DNA of 32,148 bases, from assembly GCF_013085345.1 (NCBI RefSeq), contig NZ_JABFAJ010000016.1:1-32148 (forward strand). Direction: 5' to 3'. A model generated the notes under the pieces. The model was not told the DNA's origin and searched no databases. It was given only the letters and a program-made list of their open reading frames with translations. Shown here one piece after another: positions 13,574 through 21,735 of this stretch. Position numbers and translations under genes: made by a program. How positions within the stretch are numbered: position 1 is the first letter of the stretch; each line of letters opens with the position of its first letter. The DNA comes from Isoptericola sediminis (lineage in GTDB: Bacteria; Actinomycetota; Actinomycetes; Actinomycetales; Cellulomonadaceae).

Positions 13574-15313
13574 ATGGCCCGCACCGTCGCCGAACACCTC
13601 GTCGACCAGCTCGTCGCCGCCGGCGTCGAACGCGTCTACGGCATCGTGGGGGACTCCCTGAACCCCGTCGTGGACGCCGTCCGCCGCACCGACGGCATCG
13701 ACTGGGTGCACGTGCGCCACGAGGAGGCGGCCGCCTTCGCGGCGGCGGCCGAGGCCGAGGTCACCGGCAAGCTCACGGCCTGCGCGGGCTCCTGCGGGCC
13801 GGGCAACCTGCACCTCATCAACGGGCTCTACGACGCCAACCGCTCCGGGGTGCCGGTGCTGGCCATCGCCTCGCACATCCCCAGCGCGCAGATCGGCACG
13901 AAGTTCTTCCAGGAGACGCACCCGGACCGTCTGTTCAACGAGGCGTCGGTGTTCTCCGAGATGATCTCCACCGCGGCCCAGCTCCCGCGCGTCACCCGCT
14001 CGGCGATCCAGCACGCGCTGGCCGCGCCGGGCGTCGCGGTGCTGACGCTGCCCGGCGACGTCGCCGACGAGGAGGTGCCCGACGACGACGCCCCGATCCT
14101 CATCCCGGGCGCCTGCCCGGCGCGCGTCGTCCCCCACGACGACGACGTCGCCGCCCTGGCCGACGCGATCGACGCCGCCCGCAAGGTCACGCTGTTCGTC
14201 GGGGCGGGTGCTCGCGACGCCCGCGACGAGGTCCTCGAGCTGGCCGACCTGGCCGCGGCCCCGGTCGGGCACTCGCTGCGCGGCAAGGAGATCATCCAGT
14301 ACGACAACCCCCACGACGTCGGGATGTCGGGGCTGCTCGGCTACGGCTCCTGCCACGAGGCGGTGCACGAGGCCGACCTGCTGATCCTCGTCGGCACGGA
14401 CTTCCCCTACGACTCGTTCCTGCCCGCCGACGTCCCCACGGCCCAGATCGACATCGACGCCTCCCACCTCGGCCGGCGCACCCGCCTGGACCTGCCCGTG
14501 CACGGCGACGTCGGCGAGACGTTGCGACTGCTGAACCCCCGCATCCAGCGCAAGTCGGACCGCAGGTTCCTGAAGTCGATGGTCGACCGGCACGCCAAGG
14601 TGATGACCAAGGTGGTCGGCGCGTACACGCGCAACGTGGAGAAGCACACCCCGATCCACCCCGAGTACGCCGCCGTCCAGCTCGACGAGGCCGCCGCCGA
14701 CGACGCCGTCTTCACCGTGGACACCGGCATGAACAACGTCTGGGCCGCCCGGTACATCACGCCGAACGGCCGGCGCCGCGTCATCGGCTCGTTCATCCAC
14801 GGCTCGATGGCGAACGCCCTGCCGCACGCCATCGGCGTCTCGATGGCCCAGCCCGACCGGCAGGTCGTGGCGCTGGCCGGTGACGGCGGCCTGTCGATGC
14901 TGCTCGGCGAGCTCATCACCGTGCGGGCCAACGACCTGCCGGTGACGATCGTCGTCTTCAACAACTCCACCCTGGGCATGGTGAAGCTGGAGATGCTCGT
15001 CGAGGGGCTGCCCTCGCACGGCACGGACTCGCCGGAGGTCGACTACAGCGCCATCGGCACCGCCGTCGGCATCCCCTCCCAGCGGGTGACCAAGCCGAAG
15101 GACCTGGCCAAGGCCTTCTCGACGGCGCTGGCCACGGACGGCCCCGCCCTCGTGGAGGTCATGACGGACCCGCGGGCGCTGTCCATCCCGCCGTCGATCA
15201 CCTCCGGTCAGATCCGCGGGTTCACCACGGCCATGACGAAGGAGATCTTCGGCGGCGGCATGGGCGAGGTCATGTCGATGGCGCGCTCGAACCTGCGCAA
15301 CCTGCCGCGGTGA
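13574..15313 (+). CDS. poxB: Pyruvate:quinone oxidoreductase (pyruvate oxidase, PoxB/Pqo type)
   Basis: This 579-residue protein has the same length as Corynebacterium glutamicum Pqo. It is a thiamine diphosphate and FAD enzyme that converts pyruvate to acetate and CO2 and passes electrons to membrane quinone. The catalytic glutamate lies in VHVRHEEAAAFAAAAEAE near residue 50, and the cofactor motif is ALAGDGGLSMLLGELIT followed by VFNNSTLGMV. The middle third is the FAD domain. The C-terminal stretch with GGGMGEVMSMARSNLRNL resembles the lipid-activated membrane-binding tail. ATG 13574 has GGAGG six bases upstream. It is a single gene with a long regulatory region and is followed by a strong hairpin. 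Other members of this enzyme superfamily (acetolactate synthase, glyoxylate carboligase) fit less well. Confidence 0.92.
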   Translation: MARTVAEHLVDQLVAAGVERVYGIVGDSLNPVVDAVRRTDGIDWVHVRHEEAAAFAAAAEAEVTGKLTACAGSCGPGNLHLINGLYDANRSGVPVLAIASHIPSAQIGTKFFQETHPDRLFNEASVFSEMISTAAQLPRVTRSAIQHALAAPGVAVLTLPGDVADEEVPDDDAPILIPGACPARVVPHDDDVAALADAIDAARKVTLFVGAGARDARDEVLELADLAAAPVGHSLRGKEIIQYDNPHDVGMSGLLGYGSCHEAVHEADLLILVGTDFPYDSFLPADVPTAQIDIDASHLGRRTRLDLPVHGDVGETLRLLNPRIQRKSDRRFLKSMVDRHAKVMTKVVGAYTRNVEKHTPIHPEYAAVQLDEAAADDAVFTVDTGMNNVWAARYITPNGRRRVIGSFIHGSMANALPHAIGVSMAQPDRQVVALAGDGGLSMLLGELITVRANDLPVTIVVFNNSTLGMVKLEMLVEGLPSHGTDSPEVDYSAIGTAVGIPSQRVTKPKDLAKAFSTALATDGPALVEVMTDPRALSIPPSITSGQIRGFTTAMTKEIFGGGMGEVMSMARSNLRNLPR

Positions 15314-15317
15314 CGCG

Positions 15318-15350
15318 GGTGCCGGCCGGCGACGAGCGCCGGCCGGCACC
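15318..15350. terminator. Bidirectional terminator hairpin between the poxB and hisC-like genes
   Basis: GGTGCCGGCCGGC (15318-15330) and its exact complement (15338-15350) form a 13-bp stem with a 7-base loop. It lies between two convergent genes, four bases after the poxB stop. There is no T-tract, as is common in actinomycetes. Confidence 0.8.
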
Positions 15351-15358
15351 TCGGGCGG

Positions 15359-16438
15359 TCAGCGCCAGCCGGCGGCCAGCGCGAGGAACGCGTCGTTCGC
15401 CTCGACCTCGCCGATGCTGACGCGCATGCCCTCGCCGGCGAACGGACGCACGAGCACGCCGGCGGCGGACGCCTCGGCCGCGAGCTCGACCGTCCGCTCC
15501 CCCGTGGCCAGCCAGACGAAGTTCGCGTGCGTGTCGGGGACGTCCCAGCCCTGCTCGCGCAGCGTGTCCCACACCCGGGTGCGCTCGGCCACGAGGTGCT
15601 CGACCCGCTCGGCGAGCTCGGCCTGCACGGCCGGCTGCAACGTCGCCAGGGCGGCCCGCTGCGCCAGGTGGTTCACGCCGAACGGCGTCGAGGTCGACCG
15701 CACCGCCGCGGCCAGCCGCGGCTCGGCGACGGCGTACCCGACGCGGAGCCCCGCCAGGCCCGACGCCTTGGACATCGTGCGCACGAGCACGACGTTGGGG
15801 TGACGGCGCAGCAGGTCGATGCCCACGGGCGCCTCGGCGTCACGGATGAACTCCAGGTAGGCCTCGTCGACGACGACGAGCACGTCGCGGGGCACCTCGG
15901 CCAGGAACGTCTCCAGCTCGTCGGCCTGCACGACGGGGCCGGTCGGGTTGTTGGGGGTGCACACGAGGGCCACGCGGGTCCGGGGGCCGACGGCTGCGGC
16001 CATCGCCGGCAGGTCGAGCCTGCCCGCCGCCGTCAGCGGCACGGTGACCGCTTCTCCGCCCGCGACGGCGGTGAGGATCGGGTACGCCTCGAAGGACCGC
16101 CACGGGTAGACGACCTCGTCGCCCGGCTCGAGGACCGCCTCGAGCACGTGCTGCAGCACGGCCACCGAGCCGTTGCCGACCACGACCTGCGCCGGGTCGA
16201 CGCCGACGTGCGCGGCGAGCGCCTCGACGAGCTCGGTGGCGAACATGTCGGGGTACCGGTTGACCTCGACAGCCGCCTCGGTGATCGCCGCGACGACGGC
16301 GGCGGGCGGCGGGTACGGGTTCTCGTTGGAGGACAGCTTCCACGCCCGGCCCGAGGGACGCGCCCCCGGGACGTAGGCGGGCAGCGCCGCGACGGCGGGG
16401 CGCAGGGGGACGGTCTTCTCTGATGCCGGTGAGCTCAC
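15359..16438 (-). CDS. Histidinol-phosphate aminotransferase or related aromatic aminotransferase
   Basis: This 359-residue class-I/II PLP aminotransferase has KLSSNENPYPPP near the N-terminus, VCTPNNPTGPVV, the cofactor-contacting VVDEAYLEFI and the PLP lysine Lys224 in VRTMSKASGLAGLRVGYAVA, in the order of HisC. Actinomycetes often carry a second HisC-like copy, also described as an aromatic-amino-acid or phenylalanine aminotransferase, and this copy is not in a his operon, so I give no symbol. GTG 16438 is the likely start; longer versions run antisense through the next gene. No Shine-Dalgarno sequence is near, and CATCCT eight bases upstream may be a leaderless -10 box. Confidence 0.88.
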   Translation of the reverse strand: MSSPASEKTVPLRPAVAALPAYVPGARPSGRAWKLSSNENPYPPPAAVVAAITEAAVEVNRYPDMFATELVEALAAHVGVDPAQVVVGNGSVAVLQHVLEAVLEPGDEVVYPWRSFEAYPILTAVAGGEAVTVPLTAAGRLDLPAMAAAVGPRTRVALVCTPNNPTGPVVQADELETFLAEVPRDVLVVVDEAYLEFIRDAEAPVGIDLLRRHPNVVLVRTMSKASGLAGLRVGYAVAEPRLAAAVRSTSTPFGVNHLAQRAALATLQPAVQAELAERVEHLVAERTRVWDTLREQGWDVPDTHANFVWLATGERTVELAAEASAAGVLVRPFAGEGMRVSIGEVEANDAFLALAAGWR

Positions 16439-16508
16439 AACGGTCCAGGATGCCACCTCATGCCGGCAAGGGGTGCCGTACGGCGCCAGACCTGCCACGA
16501 TGTCGGCC

Positions 16509-16901
16509 ATGAACTTCCTCGCGCGACTCGTGGTGACCTCGCTCGCCCTGTGGATCTGCGACCTGATCTTCGACAGCTTCGAGATCTTCGGCGGTGACGA
16601 CGTCCTCGGACGCATCCTCGCCATCCTCGGCGTCGGGCTGATCTTCACGCTGGTCAGCTCGATCGTGAAGCCGATCGTCAGCATCCTGTCGATCCCGCTG
16701 CTGATCCTCACGCTCGGCCTCTTCTACCTGATCATCAACGCCGGAATGCTGTGGCTGACGGAGTGGGTGACCAGCCAGGGGTGGCTCGGCGACTGGGGGC
16801 TCGCGATCGAGGGCGGCTTCTGGTGGTACCTGTGGATCGCCCTGATCCTGGCGATCCTGCAGGCCGTCATCGGCTGGGTCGTCCCCGGCGACAAGGACTG
16901 A
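16509..16901 (+). CDS. Small four-helix membrane protein of the phage_holin_4_2/YvlD family
   Basis: This 130-residue protein begins with MNFLARLVVTSLALWICDL and has about four membrane helices separated by SIVKPIVSILSIPL and a Trp-rich EGGFWWYLWIALIL end. That matches the family often labelled phage holin superfamily IV, which is a chromosomal membrane family in actinobacteria with unknown role, not evidence of a prophage. ATG 16509 is preferred over ATG 16500 because CACGAT lies seven bases before it, giving a leaderless start. It is divergent from the hisC-like gene and convergent with the hydrolase gene, 16 bp apart. Confidence 0.82.
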   Translation: MNFLARLVVTSLALWICDLIFDSFEIFGGDDVLGRILAILGVGLIFTLVSSIVKPIVSILSIPLLILTLGLFYLIINAGMLWLTEWVTSQGWLGDWGLAIEGGFWWYLWIALILAILQAVIGWVVPGDKD

Positions 16902-16917
16902 CCCGCACACCGGCGGC

Positions 16918-18447
16918 TCACCCGCGCCGGACCCGGTAGTACCGGGTCTCGGCGCGATCGCCGTCCAGCAACCGGTCGATCCGCCCGACGACCCCGGCGA
17001 CCTGCACGCTGTCCAGCGCGCGGGCGTGCTCCAGGGTGCGTAGGTGCGTGGCCACCGAGTGCGCCGTGGCCACCCCACCGGACGCCGACCGGTCCACCGG
17101 GTCGTCGGAGTCCGCGAGGTCACGGCCCACGGTCACCCGGTCCGCCGTCGCCGGGTTCTCGGTGCTGGAGCGCCCGTCCAGCGGCGAGACGAGCTCCTCG
17201 GTGGTCTCCAGGTGCAGCACGGGGACGCCCGGCGGCGTCCGGAAGGTCGCGGTCGGGGCACCCGCCGTGACCACGCCGCCCACCCGGTGCCGACGCCGGA
17301 ACGCCGGTGAGGACGCCAGGGCGACGGCCGCGATCCCTCCCAGGGAGTGCCCCACCAGCACCACGGGTTCGTCGGGGCGGGCCCCGGCGTCGGCCAGGGC
17401 CTGGACCACCCCGTCGGCGACGTCGGCCGACCGGTGGGCCATCAGGTCGAGGTCGGTGTCGACGTCGAAGGGGTTCGCCGGGGAGAGCAGGGCCTGGGTC
17501 CCCGGGATGAGCACGGTCCACGACGAGCTGCCGTCGGCGCGGACGACCTCCTGGACCGCGACGGTGCCGGGCGGCGCTCCCGGGGTCGGGCGTCCGGGGA
17601 CGCCGCTGCCGTGAGGGTAGAGGTCCGCGGTGCGGGCCAGCGCCTCCTCGACGTCCGCGAGGGGCCGGTGGTCGCCGGCGGGCGGCCCGGTGTCGAACTC
17701 ACCGGGCTCCACGAGGTCGACGTGCACCGGCCGGGACCCGAGCACCGCGGAGACCGCCGCCGACAGCACCCGCGCTCCCCCGGTCACCGAGAGGTCCCCG
17801 GCGGCCAGGTCCGGGGCCGCGAGCGCCACCCCGACCCCGGCACCGGCCAACGCCTCGTCGACGAACGGGGCGGCGGTGCGGAGCAACCAGCCGCCCCTGT
17901 CCCCGTCCTCGGCCGGCGACGGTGACGGCGGCGGAGCAGGCCGGGGCATGTCCGGGTCGGGCGCCGCGGCGGAGAGCACGACGAGGCCGGCGGCACCGGT
18001 GAGCAGGGCCGGCAGGCCGGCGGGACTGCGCAGGAACCCGGTCACCCCGAGCCCGACGGCCCCGGCGACGACGGTCACGCCCGCCCCGACGGCCTGCTCG
18101 GCGAGGGACTCGGCGTGCGTGTAGAGCCCGGCGGCGCGGCGCAGCCGGTCGGCCAGCGTCGTGCACACCGCGGCGCGCGCCCCCAGGGCCCCGGCGGTGT
18201 CGCCGGCGAGCGTCCCGGCACGCCGTAGCCGGGCCGGTCGGGCGGGGTCGGCCTCGCCCCACGGAGCCGGGGTCCACACCGCGCGCTCCAGCGCACGGCC
18301 CGCCTCCGAGCAGTCCCACGCGGCGGACCGCAGGGACGCCGCGGCGGCGTCCAGGTGCCCGGCGGCGTCGCGGACGGCGTCGGCGTCCACCCGGTCGAGG
18401 GTCGCGCCGCCGACGACGCGCAGGGTGTCCCGCGGGTCCCGGCTCAC
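16918..18447 (-). CDS. Protein with N-terminal helical (WXG/LXG-like) region and C-terminal alpha/beta-hydrolase domain
   Basis: This 509-residue protein has a helical N-terminal part (residues ~10-115, DAAAASLRSAAWDCSEAG...) of the kind seen in type VII secretion substrates, a hydrophobic stretch near 115-165 (VTVVAGAVGLGVTGFL, LTGAAGLVVLSAAA), a Pro/Ser-rich linker and a C-terminal hydrolase. The nucleophile is Ser368 in VVLVGHSLGGIAAVALASS; the late ATAHSVATH could supply the histidine. A lipase or esterase role is likely; the substrate is unknown. The start GTG overlaps the stop of the small upstream gene as GTGA, so the two are translated together. No esx/ecc genes are in the window. Confidence 0.78.
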   Translation of the reverse strand: MSRDPRDTLRVVGGATLDRVDADAVRDAAGHLDAAAASLRSAAWDCSEAGRALERAVWTPAPWGEADPARPARLRRAGTLAGDTAGALGARAAVCTTLADRLRRAAGLYTHAESLAEQAVGAGVTVVAGAVGLGVTGFLRSPAGLPALLTGAAGLVVLSAAAPDPDMPRPAPPPSPSPAEDGDRGGWLLRTAAPFVDEALAGAGVGVALAAPDLAAGDLSVTGGARVLSAAVSAVLGSRPVHVDLVEPGEFDTGPPAGDHRPLADVEEALARTADLYPHGSGVPGRPTPGAPPGTVAVQEVVRADGSSSWTVLIPGTQALLSPANPFDVDTDLDLMAHRSADVADGVVQALADAGARPDEPVVLVGHSLGGIAAVALASSPAFRRRHRVGGVVTAGAPTATFRTPPGVPVLHLETTEELVSPLDGRSSTENPATADRVTVGRDLADSDDPVDRSASGGVATAHSVATHLRTLEHARALDSVQVAGVVGRIDRLLDGDRAETRYYRVRRG

Positions 18448-18674
18448 CCGTCGAGACACCTGGCGGTGACCCCGTCCGCCTGCTGCAGCGTGGCGCCGTC
18501 GGCGTCCAGCAGGGTGAGCACCTCGGCGACGGCGTCCCGGCAGGAGTCACCGGCCGCGGACTCCCAGCCCGGCCCGCGCGCCCGATGCAGGGCGGCGGTG
18601 GCGTCCTCGAGCCGGTGGCGTGCGCGCCGGAGCAGGGCCGCGGCGGTGGCGACGTCGGAGGTGGTCACGAACAT
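18444..18674 (-). CDS. Small WXG100-like helical protein
   Basis: This 76-residue protein is nearly all helix: ATAAALLRRARHRLEDATAAL, then GPGWESAAGDSCRDAVAEVL and a second helix. A Trp in a turn between two helices resembles WXG100 (ESX) proteins, although W-E-S replaces W-x-G. It may be a chaperone-like partner for the hydrolase protein encoded next, whose start overlaps its stop. ATG 18674 is seven bases after TAGCGT (18682-18687), so it is probably leaderless; longer frames upstream look non-coding. Family membership is inferred from pattern only. Confidence 0.65.
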   Translation of the reverse strand: MFVTTSDVATAAALLRRARHRLEDATAALHRARGPGWESAAGDSCRDAVAEVLTLLDADGATLQQADGVTARCLDG

Positions 18675-18681
18675 GCCGGGG

Positions 18682-18687
18682 ACGCTA
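18682..18687 (-). promoter_or_regulatory. -10 box of the WXG-like/hydrolase operon
   Basis: TAGCGT on the minus strand, seven bases before the ATG at 18674, fits a leaderless promoter. Confidence 0.45.
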
Positions 18688-18765
18688 GGAGCGCCGGCGC
18701 CTCGCGGTCGGGCTCCCCTGCCCGCACTGTGGACACCCGCCCCTGGGGGTGGAGGGCGCCCGTGG

Positions 18766-18771
18766 GACAAT
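18766..18771 (+). promoter_or_regulatory. -10 box of purB
   Basis: GACAAT lies seven bases before GTG 18779, matching the leaderless pattern seen repeatedly in this window. It also argues against the ATG at 18770, which overlaps it. Confidence 0.45.
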
Positions 18772-18778
18772 GCCGGTC

Positions 18779-20242
18779 GTGACCTCCACTGTGCAGCCCA
18801 CCCGTGTGTCCCTGGCCGACGTCACCCCGCCGATCGCCCTCGGTCCGCTCGACGGCCGCTACCGCTCCGCGGTCGCCCCGCTGGTGGACCACCTCAGCGA
18901 GGCGGCCCTCAACCGCGAGCGTCTCCACGTCGAGGTCGAGTGGCTGATCGTGCTGTGCAACGGCACGGACACGGTCCCCGGCCCGGTGGTGCCCGGCGCG
19001 CCGAGCCTGACGGACACCGAGATCACGTACCTGCGCGCCATCCCGGCGACGTTCGGCGCGACCGAGATCGCCGAGCTCGGCGCCATCGAGCGCGAGACGG
19101 TGCACGACGTCAAGGCGGTGGAGTACTTCATCAAGCGCCGCATCGCCGACGCCCCCGAGATCCTCGGCGAGACGAACCTGCCCGCCGTGAGCGAGCTGGT
19201 GCACTTCGCCTGCACGTCCGAGGACGTCAACAACCTGTCCTACGCCCTGATGGTGCGCGGGGCCGTCACCGACGTGTGGCTGCCCGCCGCCACGGCGCTG
19301 GCCGACCAGCTCGCCGACATGGCCCGCGAGCACGCCGAGGTGCCGATGCTGAGCCGCACGCACGGCCAGCCCGCCACCCCGACGACGATGGGCAAGGAGC
19401 TCGCGGTCCTGACGCACCGGCTGCGGCGCCAGCTCCGCCGCGTCGAGGGCGCCGAGTTCCTCGGCAAGCTCAACGGCGCCACCGGCACCTTCGGCGCGCA
19501 CACGGTCGCCGTCCCGGGTGCCGAGTGGCCGGCGGTCTCGCGCGGGTTCGTCGAGCACCTGGGCCTGACGTGGAACCCGCTGACCACGCAGATCGAGTCG
19601 CACGACTGGCAGGCCGAGGTCTACGCCGACGTGGCCCGGTTCAACCGGATCCTGCACAACCTGGCCACCGACGTGTGGACCTACATCTCGATGGGGTTCT
19701 TCACCCAGATCCCCGTCGCGGGTGCCACCGGCTCCTCGACGATGCCGCACAAGGTCAACCCGATCCGGTTCGAGAACGCCGAGGCGAACCTCGAGATCTC
19801 CTGCTCGCTGCTCGACACGCTCGGCGCGACGCTGGTGACGAGCCGTCTGCAGCGGGACCTCACCGACTCCACGACGCAGCGCAACATCGGCCCGGCGTTC
19901 GGGCACTCGCTGCTCGCGATCGACAACGTGCGCCGCGGACTGCAGGCCCTGGCCGTCAACGCCGACCTCATGGCCGAGGACCTCGACGAGAACTGGGAGG
20001 TCCTCGGCGAGCCCGTGCAGTCGGCGATGCGCGCGGCCTCCGTCGCCGGTGTCGAGGGCATGGAGAACCCGTACGAGCGCCTCAAGGAGCTCACCCGCGG
20101 GAACCGGGTCGACCAGGCCCGGATGCGCGAGTTCGTCGGCGGCCTCGGGCTGCCCGACGACGTCGCGGCCCGGCTGGCCGAGCTCACCCCGGCGTCCTAC
20201 ACCGGGATCGCCGCCCGGCTCGTGGACGAGTACCTGGACTGA
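18779..20242 (+). CDS. purB: Adenylosuccinate lyase
   Basis: This 487-residue enzyme of purine synthesis splits SAICAR to AICAR and adenylosuccinate to AMP, each releasing fumarate. It belongs to the fumarase/aspartase superfamily: the signature loop GSSTMPHKVNPIRFEN is at residues 318-333, FACTSEDVNNLSYAL carries the second family block, and the catalytic histidine lies in LSRTHGQPATPTTMG. The length and the FTQIPVAGATG run fit the longer, E. coli-like PurB form. GTG 18779 was chosen by the -10 box seven bases upstream. It is divergent from the WXG-like operon. Confidence 0.95.
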   Translation: MTSTVQPTRVSLADVTPPIALGPLDGRYRSAVAPLVDHLSEAALNRERLHVEVEWLIVLCNGTDTVPGPVVPGAPSLTDTEITYLRAIPATFGATEIAELGAIERETVHDVKAVEYFIKRRIADAPEILGETNLPAVSELVHFACTSEDVNNLSYALMVRGAVTDVWLPAATALADQLADMAREHAEVPMLSRTHGQPATPTTMGKELAVLTHRLRRQLRRVEGAEFLGKLNGATGTFGAHTVAVPGAEWPAVSRGFVEHLGLTWNPLTTQIESHDWQAEVYADVARFNRILHNLATDVWTYISMGFFTQIPVAGATGSSTMPHKVNPIRFENAEANLEISCSLLDTLGATLVTSRLQRDLTDSTTQRNIGPAFGHSLLAIDNVRRGLQALAVNADLMAEDLDENWEVLGEPVQSAMRAASVAGVEGMENPYERLKELTRGNRVDQARMREFVGGLGLPDDVAARLAELTPASYTGIAARLVDEYLD

Positions 20243-20275
20243 ACGCCGGGCCCCGTGCGGTCCGCGGGTCGCGCC

Positions 20276-20281
20276 TATGCT
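20276..20281 (+). promoter_or_regulatory. -10 box of the 61-residue protein gene
   Basis: TATGCT, 27 bases before the start codon, is one of the best -10 matches in the window and suggests that the small gene has its own promoter after purB. Confidence 0.4.
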
Positions 20282-20307
20282 GGAGTGAACCGGCCGAGGA
20301 GGCGATG

Positions 20308-20493
20308 ATGACGACGCAGGCGTCGGAGCAGGAGCCCGGCCACGACGGGGCGCGCGTCCGGCACAGCGAGTTCGCGCGGCTGCTGCTCTCCCACGACCCG
20401 GCGGTCACGGACCCGCGGTTCAAGGGGGCCGCGGTGGAGGTCGACACGGGGTACGAGGAGACCGACGACCACGAGCGGTTCGACGCCGGCTGA
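20308..20493 (+). CDS. Small hypothetical protein, 61 residues
   Basis: I do not recognise this protein. It is hydrophilic and acidic at its end, with a helical middle (VRHSEFARLLLSHDPAVTDPRFKG) and a VDTGYEETDDHERFDAG tail; no signal peptide or membrane segment is visible. A strong GAGGAGG precedes two adjacent ATGs (20305 and 20308); the second has the better five-base spacing. It has its own likely -10 box and a clear terminator after it, so it looks like a real single-gene unit. Confidence 0.65.
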   Translation: MTTQASEQEPGHDGARVRHSEFARLLLSHDPAVTDPRFKGAAVEVDTGYEETDDHERFDAG

Positions 20494-20515
20494 TCCCGGC
20501 CCGGTGACGCCGGCT

Positions 20516-20542
20516 GGTCCCGGCCCTGGACGGGCCGGGACC
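20516..20542. terminator. Bidirectional terminator hairpin
   Basis: GGTCCCGGCCC and its perfect complement form an 11-bp stem with a TGGAC loop between the small gene and the convergent sigma-partner gene. Confidence 0.75.
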
Positions 20543-20553
20543 TGCCGACGCCC

Positions 20554-21735
20554 TCACGGCATCTCGACGCCGGCCTCCTCCAGCACGTCCTCGGCGTTGG
20601 CGAGCATCTCCGCGGTGAGCTCGCGGAGGACCTCGAAGTGCTCCGGGTGGGCGGCGATGTCCTCGACCTGCACGGCGGCGTCCAGGTCCGCGAGCCGCTG
20701 GACGGTACCCAGCGTCTGCTTGCACCGGACGTCGACCTCGGCCACCTGCCGACGTTCCTCGGCCGTGCCGACGAGCGTCGGCTCGCCCGAGGACTCGTCG
20801 AGATCGACGACGCCGTCCGGCACCATCGCGGACACGTCCATCGCCGTCAGCCCCTCGGCAGCGAGGCAGTCCTCCCACTCGACCACGATCTCCCGCGCCT
20901 GGCGGGCGACCTGACGTCTCGCCGGATCAAGACCCTGCCTCGCCTCCTCGGTCCGGTACGAGGTCCCCAGGTCGGCCGCCAGGGCCGGCTCCCCGCTGCC
21001 GGTGGACTCCAGCTCCACCGCGTCCGGCCCGGTGAGCACGGCCTGCGACTCCCCGTGGCAGTCCTCCCACGCCGACTCCGCCTCCGACAGCCCCTCGCCG
21101 GGGACCGAGGTGTCGTTGGGCCCGTCCGGGATCCCGACTCCCAACGTGTCGCGGGCCGCCAGGGCGTCGTAGTCCCCGTCGAGGTCCTGCGACGACCAGA
21201 GCCCGAGACCACGCTGCCGCGCGTCGTACGCCGGGACCGGCCCCACGAACTCGACCTCGTCGCCGAGCCCCGCCTCCGTCAGGCACTGGACCATCAGGTA
21301 CTGCCGGGCGGTCTCGACAACCGCCTGCTCCTGCGCCGTCAGGCGCCAGTCGTCCTCCGGCAGCCGGATGGTGCCTGCCGAGTAGTCCACGACCGCGTGC
21401 TCACCGTCGTCCGGCGAGGCGGGGTAGGTCTCCCACGACGTCGGCTCCTGAGCAGCGTCACCGGACGGGTCGGGCGACGGGTCGGACGACGGTTCCGGGG
21501 CGGACGTCGAGGCGGCGGGGGCCGGGGCCGGCGTCGGCCCCCCACCCGGGACCGGCCAGGCCAGCGCGGCCCCGACCATCCCCGCGCACAGCATCCCGGC
21601 CGCCCCGGTGACACCCACCGCGCGGGCCGCCCGTCGCCGGCGTCCCCGGACGAGCACACGCTCCCGGTCGACGCCGACGGTCGGGATGTCCGCGGCCATC
21701 CCGCGCATCGTCTCGATCAGCTGGTCGTCGTTCAT
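20554..21735 (-). CDS. Membrane-anchored partner protein of the SigE-family sigma factor (putative sensor/anti-sigma)
   Basis: This 393-residue protein has a short basic cytoplasmic N-terminus (residues 1-38, with RGRRRRAARAVG), one membrane helix (~39-60, VTGAAGMLCAGMVGAALAW), a Pro/Ser/Asp-rich linker (~65-105) and a large acidic outer domain with four cysteines (in QCLTEAG, EDCHGES, WEDCLAAEG and VRCKQTL). The cytoplasmic part is too short for a standard anti-sigma domain and has no HxxxCxxC zinc motif, so an anti-sigma role rests only on gene order. The ATG overlaps the sigma stop as ATGA, with GGAGG seven bases upstream. Confidence 0.72.
   Translation of the reverse strand: MNDDQLIETMRGMAADIPTVGVDRERVLVRGRRRRAARAVGVTGAAGMLCAGMVGAALAWPVPGGGPTPAPAPAASTSAPEPSSDPSPDPSGDAAQEPTSWETYPASPDDGEHAVVDYSAGTIRLPEDDWRLTAQEQAVVETARQYLMVQCLTEAGLGDEVEFVGPVPAYDARQRGLGLWSSQDLDGDYDALAARDTLGVGIPDGPNDTSVPGEGLSEAESAWEDCHGESQAVLTGPDAVELESTGSGEPALAADLGTSYRTEEARQGLDPARRQVARQAREIVVEWEDCLAAEGLTAMDVSAMVPDGVVDLDESSGEPTLVGTAEERRQVAEVDVRCKQTLGTVQRLADLDAAVQVEDIAAHPEHFEVLRELTAEMLANAEDVLEEAGVEMP

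Noticed and set aside
16509-16901. Prophage remnant suggested by the holin-like name
   Set aside because: The family is a common chromosomal membrane family, and no other phage gene, attachment site or base-composition change is near.
16910-16930. Short hairpin CCGGCG...CGCCGG between the holin-like and hydrolase genes
   Set aside because: Only six base pairs with a nine-base loop; such matches are expected by chance in DNA this GC-rich.
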